NCBI GenBank assembly: GCA_002102555.1
Contig: MCFL01000204.1
Span: 1 to 42,678 of the forward strand
DNA from: Catenaria anguillulae PL171
Lineage: Eukaryota > Blastocladiomycota > Blastocladiomycetes > Blastocladiales > Catenariaceae
Reading direction: 5' to 3'
DNA: 42,678 nt
Positions 33,740 to 42,678 of this stretch are shown piece by piece (positions within the stretch are counted from its first letter, which is position 1; each line of letters starts with the position of its first letter). The position numbers and the translations under genes are program-made. The notes under the pieces were generated by a model. That model saw only the letters and a program-made list of their open reading frames with translations. It was not told the origin of the DNA and ran no database searches.

Positions 33740-35109
33740 GGTGGATCGGGTTGGTTCCCAGCCAATGTGTTTGTGTGTGCGCATTTTGTATCTGGCCTTG
33801 TCCACACCTCCACCTCTCCATCACCCCCTGTCTATATCTCTTGCTCTTGTCTCTTTACTCTCGTTGCATTTGGCGCGCGCCCGAACCGATTGGGTTTCTC
33901 GGCCCTAGCCCTTTCGGTTGTTGTTGTTGCCTCCTCCGCTCTGTCGCGTGGCTAACACAGTCTCCGAGTTTGAAAGATTGGTGCATCCTTGTCTCCCCGT
34001 ATCCCCCCTTTTGTCCCATTTGATTTCCATTGTGTATACAATCCATGCCCACATCTTAATTCTTGTTGTTGGTCTCTTGCATGTGCACTTGCCGGGCTGG
34101 TCCCCCAGAAACTCACTGTTGGCATGACTCTGCCAAAGCTGCTGTTCTCTCGTCTATACTTCCATGTCCATTTTAGCGACATCGTTTCGTTTCGCCTTTG
34201 CATACCTACCTATTTCCCATTTGACCTACTCGCCCTCGTCTGCTTTTTGCGCCCTTTCTTGTTCACTTTGCAATTCTAGCGGCACACTGGCTTGGGGATA
34301 TCGCAGAGAGGTCCGAGTCATTACAATATATGGATTCATATTGATTGGCGTTGATTCTGGATTGCAGCCTATGTGGCAGGCCATTGAATGGCCTTGGGCC
34401 ATGGAGTTTTCATGAACAAAAGTGGCTTTCACCATTGCCCTTGACAAGTGGAGCTTGGCATGATTCAGAATGGGTCTGTATGTTGCTTCAGTCGACTGGC
34501 TGCCTTTCGGGTTACATGGAGCGGGTGATATCGGGCAAGGTTCGACCTCGCGTTGATGGTATTGATACCTGGCGTAACCGCGTTGGAAAAGTGAAAGCGT
34601 GTGGGAAGTCCTTGGACTTGGGAACAGGGTTCATCATTAAGTATCATCGACTGGCCACTTCAGCCGGGGATTCAGCGGTTACAAGTGGCGCTCACAGCAT
34701 GTTGCCAAAGATGAGAATGAACCCGTGAGTCAGCAGCAAGGGACGACTGTGTTTCGTCCTGGACCCATGGTGCGGTTGAGCTCCTGCGAGACAGTGGACA
34801 TGATGATTGGCTTTCGACTTCTCGCGCGGATCGTCTGCCCGGACAATTTCTCCAGCTCGAACAACAGTAGAGGTACTTCGCAGCTGTCTTTTGGTTGCGC
34901 AATTTTGGCCCATTGCTGAATAATCTGTGCAACACTCCCACACCAAGAACCGTGATATTGGCCCAGACATTGGCCGTGCGCTGGGCTGCACGATCACTTC
35001 AATATCAACATTGCCTCCATTCGCCCTGTAAGTTTCCCAGCTGGCGCGGACACTTTCGATGAATAGTTCATACCAACAGTATACTCCACCCCTTGCAATA
35101 TCGACCACA
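33740..35109. other. 1.4 kb intergenic region
   Basis: The first 500 nt are pyrimidine-rich and probably the long 3' UTR of the secreted protein gene. The rest has only short frames plus the antisense of TXNDC17. No gene or repeat array recognised. Confidence 0.5.
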
Positions 35110-35686
35110 ATGACCATCAAGACGATTCCTTTCGCCAACGCCGCCAACTTTGATACCGAGATCACATCCATCGTGGCCAGCGCTCCCGGCCCGGTTCTCG
35201 TTGTCTTCACGGGTGCGATATCCAAAGTCGCCGCGGTCCCACAGTCCGGACCAGTATCGCATGACTGATCCCGTCGTACCTTGACCCTTCTTCCGCGGCC
35301 GTAGGCGACGAAGTGCCCGAAACCGGCAAGTCGTGGTGTCCAGACTGTGCAAACACGTTGCCCTTGATTCGTGCCAGGGTTGCAAAGCATGCCAATGTGA
35401 CGCTGGTTGAGGCCTTGACTGGCGAGCGCTCCTTGTACGTATCTCAGGCTTGCCTCCAATGTTGGCTCTCTCTCTCACTTTACCCCATCAACGGATGCTC
35501 ACCGAAATGGTTGTTTTCTTTCGCAACAGGTGGCGCGATCCCAACAACCCGTATCGCGTGCATGCACAAATCAAGCTCGAGCGTATCCCGACTTTGGTGC
35601 GGTGGACAAAGTCCGGCCCCGGTGCCACACGGTTGATTGAGGATGAGTGCGCGGATGAGGCAAAGTTGGCCGGGTTGATTGCGTAG
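35110..35686 (+). CDS. TXNDC17/TRP14-like thioredoxin domain protein
   Basis: Three exons: 35110-35212, 35305-35434 and 35530-35686; introns of 92 nt (GTGCGA...GTAG) and 95 nt (GTACGT...ACAG); 129 residues, the family's usual size. The joins recreate the family blocks VVFTGDEVPETGKSWCPDC and GERSLWRDPNNPYRV, followed by IPTLVRW and LIEDECADEAKL. The active site Trp45-Cys46-Pro-Asp-Cys49 is that of TRP14 (DUF953), a cytosolic oxidoreductase reduced by thioredoxin reductase that acts on small disulfides and some phosphatases. No targeting signal is present. Start chosen by fit with the family; an in-frame ATG at 35059 would add 17 residues. Confidence 0.95.
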
Positions 35687-36351
35687 GTCCAATCAAAGCG
35701 TCGACAACACCCCCGCCAATGTACTTGTTATTCTGCTCCGTCATCATGAGATGCCCGTCCACGCCCACTGCCAGGACAAAAGCGGCGACCCACGACATCG
35801 CCATCCCTGGGAAGCGGAACCAGGACACATGCTCTGCGACTGCACCGCAGTTTTTCAGACAGCCCAACCAGCTCACATTTAAACGATCATGATGCCAGAT
35901 AATCCTGGAGCTGTGCAGAATGGAAGCAGAACATTTGGGATCTGTTATTTATTGCAACCGTGACCAAAACCACAAACAACGCTGTCCGAGGCTCGATCAG
36001 AAACGGCAGAAATGGCGGGATTGCCTTGATGAGTCGTTTCCTCACGTTTCTCATGTCCCAGCACATTTTTTAGCCCATTTCCAGAGGCCGAGGCTCGTCC
36101 GCAGCTGCATGTTTGTTATATTGCGAGCAAAGGCAAACATTTGCTTTCCCAAGGAATTTTTACCAACACTTCAAGAAGGACCGCCCACCCACCCGCCGCC
36201 TCGCGAGAAGTTGCTCTTCCAGTTCCCACGACATCCAGTGCCGACTCCTCGAATTTAAATTTTTAGCTCCAACCGCAGACCAACGCTTCCTCCACAGCCA
36301 ACCTCACTTTGTAAAGCTCAGACAGATAATGCATCCGCCGCAAACTGCTGA
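35687..36351. other. intergenic region upstream of the UNC93-like gene
   Basis: Contains the TXNDC17 3' UTR, an AT-rich stretch near 36250-36265 and possibly the real first exon of the UNC93-like gene. Two open stretches (starting at 36109 and 36329) were tested as first exons; neither joins cleanly to transmembrane segment 1. Confidence 0.45.
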
Positions 36352-37892
36352 AGCCGACCTTGCAATGTCGATCCGTCATTGGCGTCTGCCCGCGAGCGGA
36401 CCGCTCTGTTTCGAACGGCATGGCTCTCGGTTGGCGTTCTGCTCGTGCTCACTGCCTTGTACGTCATGCACGCCGTGCACTCATCCATCAGCTCACCAAC
36501 TACCGAGTACTGATCTCTCCCATGGAACCCTCAGCAATGTTGCCCAGTCCTACGTCACCAAGCTATACCCGGAGCATGGGTTCAATTCGATTGCCTTGAT
36601 TTATGCGCTCTTCATTCTCAGCTCGATTGTTGCGCCGTACCTCACGGATCGGGTCCCACTCGGCGTCATCTTCTTGTTGGCCGCGCTGCAGTATGCCATC
36701 TTCATTCTTGGCCTCAACTTGGGTGTTGCCTTCGTGTACATTGGCGCTGCACTTGTGGGATTGGCGGCCGGTTGTCTCTGGATTCACCAAGTACGTAACC
36801 ATACATCGCATTGATTGGCCACGTTTCCCGGATCTGTGGCTGACCCTGCGGCTCCCATGCCATGTGTGGATATAGGGATACTATGTCGCCGTAGCCAGCT
36901 CAAGCTTCAGCGTTCCCGTTGGCAAACTCACTTCGGTGTTCTTGACCATCTACACGCTCAACATGGTCCTCGGCAACACTGTCTCGCTCATTGTGCTCGG
37001 CAGCGGCATTCCCATCACAACGCTGCTGTACATCATGGTCGGCATGGCAGTTGCCGGCGCCCTGATTCTGTTCTTCCTGCCTCGCCCATTCCCAACCGAC
37101 GCACCGTCATTGCCCTCGGCCGCTGCAGCCGTTGCCGAGCCTCCATTGACTCTCCCCGAACAGCTTGGCGCCATGCTTCGCCTGTGCGTGCGGCGGCCAC
37201 TCGCAGATGCGATTCCGCTGATCCTGTGGAACGGCAGCTTGACAACGCTCGCATTTGCCAACTTTCCAACCTTTGTGCCCAAGGACGCGCCTGAAAGCTT
37301 GCATCCAAGCATGTTTCTCGCCTATGGCATCACAGGGTCGCTTTTATCGCCACTGTGGGGCCGTGCATACGACCGGTATGGCGGCGCAAAGCCCCTAGTT
37401 GCCGGGATTTTTGTCCTGTCCATTTTGACATTTGCATTCACGTACTGGTGCATCTTGGGCGGCGCATCTGTCACGTCAGCCGTGTGGGTGGCGGCCATGG
37501 GTGCGCTGGGTGCACTGGACAATGCCACCAATTGTCTCATTCAGGCGTTTCTCACCGACAACTTTCCGCGCGGACCCGACGTATCGCCGGCGTTTGGCGT
37601 GTACCGTGTGCTGTTTTCCATTGGCACGCTTTCGCTTGCGCTCGTGAGCAACTCTGGCGCGTGGCAGGTTGTGTTGGGTATTTCGCATGTGTTGATGGTG
37701 GCCACTATGGTGACGTTTGTGTTGCGGATTGTTCGAGAGCGGCGGAACGGTCCTGCCGAACGGGGGCAGATGTATCAGACACCAGGCGACGAGGGAGGGT
37801 ACGGCGATGATGTTGAGTTTATCAAAAAGGGCAGCGGATCCCAAGGTGCTGGCGGGGTTGTGGTTGCGCCGTCATCGACGTTGAACGACTGA
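36352..37892 (+). CDS. UNC93-like major facilitator superfamily membrane protein
   Basis: Exons end at 36458, then 36535-36790 and 36876-37892; introns of 76 nt (GTACGT...TCAG) and 85 nt (GTACGT...ATAG). About 460 residues with 11-12 hydrophobic segments. The first join gives LTAFNVAQSYVTKLYPEHGF, matching the UNC93 pattern FTAFNTAQ-L, then YALFILSSIVAPYLTDR and GCLWIHQGYYVAVASSSFSV. Later segments include LAYGITGSLLSPLWGRAYDR and LGALDNATNCLIQAFL. A hydrophilic acidic tail follows the last segment. The 5' end is unresolved: segment 1 (RTAWLSVGVLLVLTA) lies in a frame with a stop at 36349 and no ATG after it, so an upstream exon is missing or there is a frameshift. Transported substrate unknown. 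It converges on RCC1L with 90 nt between stops. Confidence 0.86.
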
Positions 37893-37982
37893 TGATGCTT
37901 GAAAATACAATATATTCATGTGGAAATATTCCGTTTGACCTAGTCTTGAATGTCATCTGACACACACAAACACATTTCTGCT

Positions 37983-39475
37983 TTACTGCAACTCGGTCAC
38001 TGCCAAGCCAAAGTCTGTGCCAATCGCCACCTTCTTCAACTTCTCGCCAACATCCGGTACCTTGAACTGTACCCTCCACCCGCTCTCTGGCCGGCCCATA
38101 AACACCCTGCGCGTGGTATGCAACGCAACGTAATGATTTCTCGTCGGCACCAACGCCCACTCGCCCGCGCGCGCAATGTCGGACGCAGGCAACGCCATCT
38201 TGCCACCGTGCGGCGCCTCAAACCCTGCATACCACAAGTCCCTGGCCCCCTCGGTCGCAGGATCCGCCAGCGCAAGCACGGACGCCGATGCTGAACATGC
38301 AACATCCACCACGCGCCGCCCCGCCATGTCGTCTGGCAACTTGACCCGTGTTGGGCTCGGCACGCGGTCCACAGGTCCCTCGCCTGTCATGCACTGCCCA
38401 TATTCGGAGTTTCCCCATGACCACACGGGATCGCCGCCGGGTGCAACGGCCAGCGCGTGGTCTGCACCTGCAACGATGCGGCCAATGTCCTTGCCGAGAA
38501 TGGAACGCAACGGCAGCCAGGGCGAGAAGGAGTGCAAGTGGCCCTGACCCGTTTGGCCATCGGTTGACCAGCCAGATGTGGACACGGTGCCGTCGGCGTG
38601 TAACAGGACCGTGTGGTCGTAGCCGGTCGCAACTTGGACCACGTCGTGGAGCGGCAGCGGGATCGGGTGCCAGGCAGACGCGAGCGAGGGTTTGGGCGCA
38701 AGCGATTGGCCAAAGTTGTTTGAGCCTGCGGTCCAGATTTGTCCTAGGGAGTGACAAGCGTGTGAGCCGGCGGCAAGGATGCGTTTGATGGACACGGTGC
38801 GTACGGGATCCGGTCGAGTCTTGAACCAAGGCAACAGAGTGTTGGCGCCCAAGCGCAAGACTATGAACAATGGCGCCGACGGGCAGCGCCCACGAGTGAT
38901 GCGTCCAAGCAGGTGGGGCAATGTCGCCGGTATTTGGATCAATGGATGGAAACTTGCCTGTCAACAGGACAATGATCAGATGGCGTTCCTTGGCATCGCA
39001 CTCGCTCATCCACGCAAGTTGAACATATTCACATACCGAGTTGGCCAGAGGAATTGAGCCCGACCAGCGTGACCGTCTGTCGCGGCAATCCCTTGCCGCT
39101 TTCCATCACAAACCCGGCGTGCTTTGTGCCTGCCTTGAGTCTCACCATGTCCTACACACTCCGACAATCCAAGTCCCGTGAGTCCTTGAGCTCGACAGCA
39201 CAAAAGCACATATGCGCGCGCCCGTCAACACACACACACACACACACACACCATATCAAATTCGGCCAGCAAGTGCGGCCCGCCAAGGTCGACGACCCGA
39301 TGTTGCTGTTGCTGCAAGGCAGTGGGCCGCGGTGTAATTGGGTATCGTGCAAGTGCCGATTGAATCAGCCCCAATCAAACTTGCCCCATCCGTACAGCCC
39401 GAACCTTGCCGATCCGCGGGACACGGGGACAAGGCCGATGGCGGCAGCAGCGGCGGCGGCAGGCGATGTGGGCAT
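37983..39475 (-). CDS. RCC1L/WBSCR16-like mitochondrial RCC1 repeat protein
   Basis: Exons from the 3' end: 37983-38743, 38805-38957 and 39037-39151, with introns of 61 nt (GTACGC...CTAG) and 79 nt (GTATGT...ACAG), plus one or two 5' exons between 39246 and 39475. RCC1 repeats: RFGLYGWG, VRLKAGTKHAGFVM, LVGLNSSGQLGKF, LGRQHSVALVQ, QIWTAGSNNFGQS, VVQVATGYDHTVLL, GWSTDGQTGQGHL and WSWGNSEYGQC. The last two match human RCC1L (GWGADGQTGLGHY, WGNSEY), a mitochondrial protein linked to mitoribosome assembly. The 5' part is unclear: two acceptor/frame choices near 39300 give different sequences, and the donor of the next intron lies in a GT repeat. Start 39475 (MPTSPAAAAA) or 39604. The N-terminal Ala-rich stretch is compatible with mitochondrial import but not proof. 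Confidence 0.83.
39229..39250. repeat. (CA)11 microsatellite at a splice donor of the RCC1L gene
   Basis: Read on the minus strand this is a GT repeat starting directly after GATATG, so it supplies many possible GT donors for the intron that ends at 39152. Confidence 0.95.
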
Positions 39476-39691
39476 GGTGATGGTGTTGGTGATGGCGTCG
39501 GTGGGTCGTGGCGGCAACGGCGGCGGCGGCGGCGGGTAGGAGGCATCCAGGTGGCTCGCTTTGGCAGGGAGGATTTCGTTGGGTGTATTGTGTGCATTCA
39601 ACACTTCATTTCGTTCAATCCTTCATGTGATATTGGTGCAGTTGTCGCGAGTGTGAAGTTTGTGATGCGTACCGTTTGACCTCAGTCATGT

Positions 39692-42292
39692 TTATAAAAT
39701 CTGTAAGTATGCCGAGGATTGCAATTGACTGCTACGCTTTTTGATACTATATCGAGGATCATGCGAAACGTTCAAAATTGGAGTGCATTTGCACCAATGG
39801 TTTATCCTCTCACTCCACACCAACGTCCTCAACTCACTCCCATATGTCATCATCACCGCTCTCGCATTCGCTAGTTTCTCTCGACACACCTCCTCCACAA
39901 CCCGATCCACATCCACCTCGCCCTCCCGCTCCACCATCGCCCGCATGACCGCAATCACGCTCTCGCCATCTACTTCAGCACTCACGGCCCACTTGACCCG
40001 ACTCTGCACCATACGCACAAGTGCGCGTGTGCTTGCGTCGCCCAGCTGACGCGACACAATGTCGGGCGAGCCCACACCCGTGGTCAGTTGGTGGTCACTC
40101 ATGTGCATCGAGGGCGCCGTGGATGCGCGCCTTGGGAGGCGTTGCGCGGCCACAGGGTTGGACAGGCGAATCACTGGTAGGTCAATGAAGCAGTCGAGCT
40201 CTTTGCGAGGTGCACGAGGTGGAGCCACGGGTGCCACCTGTGGTCTCCGGCGGATGATGGTGGCGGGGCTCGCTGAGGATCGGGTGGTACCGCCGGCTAC
40301 ATCACGTGTTGGCGGAGGTGTTGTCGGTCGTGGACGGGACGACCGGGGCCGTGGAGGCAGCACGTTCTCGCCAAGGCGCGCACGTTTGAGGGTGCTCATC
40401 GCTGGCGACCGACTCGGCGACGACGAGGAACGCGAGTGCCGCCGGCGCTTGCGAGAAATGGAGCTGCCGGGCCGGCCAGCGGCTATTGACGGTTGCTGAG
40501 AATCTGAGACCGAGGAGGAAGGGCAAAACTGGTTAGAGGCATACCGAGATAAATAGCGAGACGATTGATTGAAACATACCGAGCTCAAGGAAAACGCCTC
40601 GGCCAGGCGGATCCCCAGCGTGCAACAAGACACGGCCGCCCTCACACACGCGACTGGTGCCCACATCCCGAAACACCCGCTCCAACGCCCACCCCTTGAA
40701 CTCGAGTCTCCCCTCTACCCGATCCCGAACTACGGCCACAACCAAATCCTCCTTGACCTTTCCACGCATCGCCCGCCAATACTCGTCATCGCCATTGACT
40801 TGCGCTGCCACCTCATACACTTCCTGCAAAACATGCCAGACCTCGGCATCCGCCATCACATACCGCCGCTTTTGGCCTTCAAACCACACGAACGGCACGC
40901 CGCAGTTCGAGTGCTTGGCGTGAAACGCCTCAATGCACTCGTCCAGCCATTGCGAGAGCCTGTCGTGCGCGTGGACGGCTTGGCGGGCCGGATCCCAAAC
41001 GAGAATGTCCACATGGCGGTTGCGGTAGAGTGGCGAGGCAAGCAAGATGTGGTGCAGGAAGAGGTGGCGGTTGAACCGCATCCGAGCGGCGAGCGTGGCG
41101 GCCGATTCGGCGTGCCCGGAAAGATCTTCGTACAACTCGTCCGTGTCGGACAGGTCCGATACGTCGCCCGGTGCGGGTGACAAGGAAAGTGCACGGGTGG
41201 TGGCGCGAGTAGACGACGGTGGTCGTGGCGAGTGAATCATGACGTGAGGACCTGGTGCAGAGGCGGAAAAGGACCAGGGCAGCGACGAGGCGACCGACCA
41301 GGCAAGGTTCGAGTAGCGAGGGGCGGCAAAGTCGCCCAGCTGGCTGAGCAGCGTATAGGTTCTTTGTGGAGCGGCGAGGGTCGGAAATTGGCAGAGCAGA
41401 GAGTCTGGGAAGATCACCCAAGCAAGCAGCATGTGAGTTTACGGATAGTTTTGAAAAATGGAAAGACACGAGTCAACATACCGTAAACACCCCCCAACAC
41501 GTCTTCTCTCCATACCCGCATACCACTACCCTCCCGATCTGCCGCCCGAAACGTTGGTCGGATCGTCACCTCGACCCCTCTGCCCGACATGACCCCAATG
41601 ATGCAATAGCGCGCAACTTCCTCCCGCACAGCCAGTACAAACCGGTGCCAAGGGCTCAATGCCGTATCGAGCGCCAAGACATCGGGCCGGTGAGTGGTCA
41701 ACAGCGGCACCTGGAGCGTCTCGCGCAAAATGGCGCCAAGCGGTGCCGCGCGCTTACTCCACCGGCGCTTGCCTGTGACCGGGTCGAGGACAGCGACCAG
41801 CTCGAACGCGGCGACGGTCAGGGATGACGAGTCCCAGTCGGTCGCCAGCGTGTCCCAAAGCCATTGGCACAGTAGCAGATAGCTGCCAGGCCAGGCCGAG
41901 GAGCTGCATTCACTTGGAGCGGGTCGGCCGGCAAGAAACAGGGCGGGAGTTTTGCGAGTGTGGCGAGAATGGTGAAAGGCAGCGAGGATTTGAAGCAAGA
42001 GAACGGTCACGGTGGCGGAAGGGAGGGACACAATATCGTCGTCGTCGTCATCGTCATGGTCATCCTCGTTTGGGGATTCGCTCGTGGCATCAACACCTCT
42101 CTTCAACCTGGCCAACGAGGGCACTGGGGCGGTTGTCGGGCGAGGTGGCGGGCCGGGACGGCGAGGAATGGGGCCTTGGTTGGGGCGACCGGGCTGCGCC
42201 TGCATGCAAAACACAGTCGGTATCGTGGGTGAGATAGAGGAGCGTTGAAAGCTTGGCCGTGCATCTGGAATGAAGTGAGAGACAATTACCAT
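39692..42292 (-). CDS. unrecognised 815-residue protein, three exons
   Basis: I do not recognise the family. Exons 42292-41482, 41404-40580 and 40503-39692; introns of 77 nt (GTATGT...CCAG) and 76 nt (GTATGT...TCAG), both in phase 1 and restoring frame, so this is clearly one gene. N-terminus Pro/Arg-rich, then an acidic run of seven Asp (EDDHDDDDDDD). Exon 1 continues with a hydrophobic, probably folded part (VTVLLLQILAAFHHSR, AWPGSYLLLCQWLWDTL, DVLALDTALSPWHRFVLAV). Exon 2 has RFNRHLFLHHILL and VDILVWDPARQAVHAHDRLS, then charged helices (LQEVYEVAAQVNGDDEYW). Exon 3 begins with a basic Ser/Arg-rich linker (RKRRRHSRSSSS), possibly nuclear, and ends with a helical segment (VIAVMRAMVEREGEVDVDRV). 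No signal peptide; no clear membrane span. An internal ATG at 42205 is an alternative start. Confidence 0.72.
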
Positions 42293-42577
42293 TGGTCATT
42301 GGTATCGGTGGTGAGAGGGCCGGATTTACATCAAGAATACGGGTACAAAGGTTGCATCATTATAAATCATGTAGAGGCATAGCTCCATTTTCAATTGTGT
42401 GCTGAACCCACGGTCTCGCTATTTAGCAGTCTCTCATTAGGTAGTCCAACCTGAAGCTGAAGCGTACGGACAGGAGAGTGAGGCCGCCGATCTTTGACTC
42501 CCGTCGTTATGGTTATCGATATTTATCACATTCAACGGTGGGTTCATCATGACACATTTTCCAATGAGGACACGGCC

Positions 42578-42678
42578 CTCACATTATCGTCGACTCTTCG
42601 CAATCGCAGACATCGGGCGTTCCTTCTCAGGAAACCACCGGCGGCGACAATGGCCCTGAAGCCAAGCGTCGACGCCGA
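42578..42678 (+). CDS. possible partial exon at the right edge
   Basis: After an in-frame TGA at 42574-42576, a frame is open to the window edge and reads SSQSQTSGVPSQETTGG then DNGPEAKRRRR. The Ser/Thr/Gln-rich, then strongly basic composition is typical of a nuclear protein N-terminus. There is no ATG in this frame, so it would have to follow an intron acceptor (for example the AG at 42576-42577). An alternative is a gene starting at the ATG 42651 in another frame. Too short to assign. Confidence 0.28.

Noticed and set aside
34539..34549. tRNA-like B-box sequence GGTTCGACCTC
   Set aside because: No matching A box, acceptor stem or cloverleaf could be built around it.
34692..35459. 255-codon open frame on the minus strand
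   Set aside because: Overlaps TXNDC17 exons in antisense; the upstream part has no recognisable protein and no conserved motif, so it was not listed as a gene.

Overview
The window looks like nuclear DNA of a fungus, most likely a zoosporic (flagellated) early-diverging lineage of the chytrid or Blastocladiomycota kind. Three things point there. Genes on both strands are cut by many short GT-AG introns; those I could place are about 59 to 109 nt long. Coding regions are GC-rich with low-complexity Ser/Pro/Ala and poly-Gln stretches. A full CFAP57-type flagellar protein sits beside typical fungal genes (ATP10, CWC21, VPS29, UNC93-like, TXNDC17, a secreted fungal 'S17-like' protein). The lineage is inferred from gene content, not from a marker gene. 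I found no rRNA, convincing tRNA, CRISPR array, transposase or other mobile-element gene.

Layout from left to right. The left edge may hold the start of a minus-strand gene (1-46). Then come an ADAM-type metalloprotease (710-4104, minus), the mitochondrial ATP synthase assembly factor ATP10 (5085-6216, minus), an unrecognised proline-rich protein (7630-8676, minus) and the pyruvate dehydrogenase E1 beta subunit (8962-10143, minus). The spliceosomal CWC21/SRRM2-like RS protein (11294-12667, plus) converges on a large five-exon DOCK-family GEF (12967-18861, minus). VPS29 (19396-20134, plus) converges on a pfkB sugar kinase (20251-21827, minus). A possible small membrane protein (22245-22586, plus), ARL1 (22822-23542, minus) and a crotonase with a peroxisomal C-terminus (24187-25029, plus) follow. 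CFAP57 fills 25431-30161 (minus).

After a gene-poor 2.4 kb stretch come a secreted lysine-rich GKKN-repeat protein (32586-33739, plus), a TXNDC17-like thioredoxin protein (35110-35686, plus) and an UNC93-like membrane protein (about 36352-37892, plus). The UNC93-like gene converges with an RCC1L-like beta-propeller gene (37983 to about 39475, minus). An unrecognised 815-residue protein (39692-42292, minus) and a possible partial exon at the right edge close the window.

The genes do not form one pathway. Loose themes are mitochondria (ATP10, PDB1, RCC1L), Golgi and endosome traffic (ARL1, VPS29), Rho-type signalling (DOCK) and the flagellum (CFAP57). Exon borders were chosen by reading frame, splice consensus and remembered family conservation; no transcript data were available. 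The most unusual items are the GKKN-repeat secreted protein, VPS29 without two canonical metal-site histidines, a pfkB kinase with about 140 disordered residues just before its catalytic motif, an E1 beta intron that is a stop-free multiple of three, and three genes whose frames need an unusual intron or hint at sequence error.
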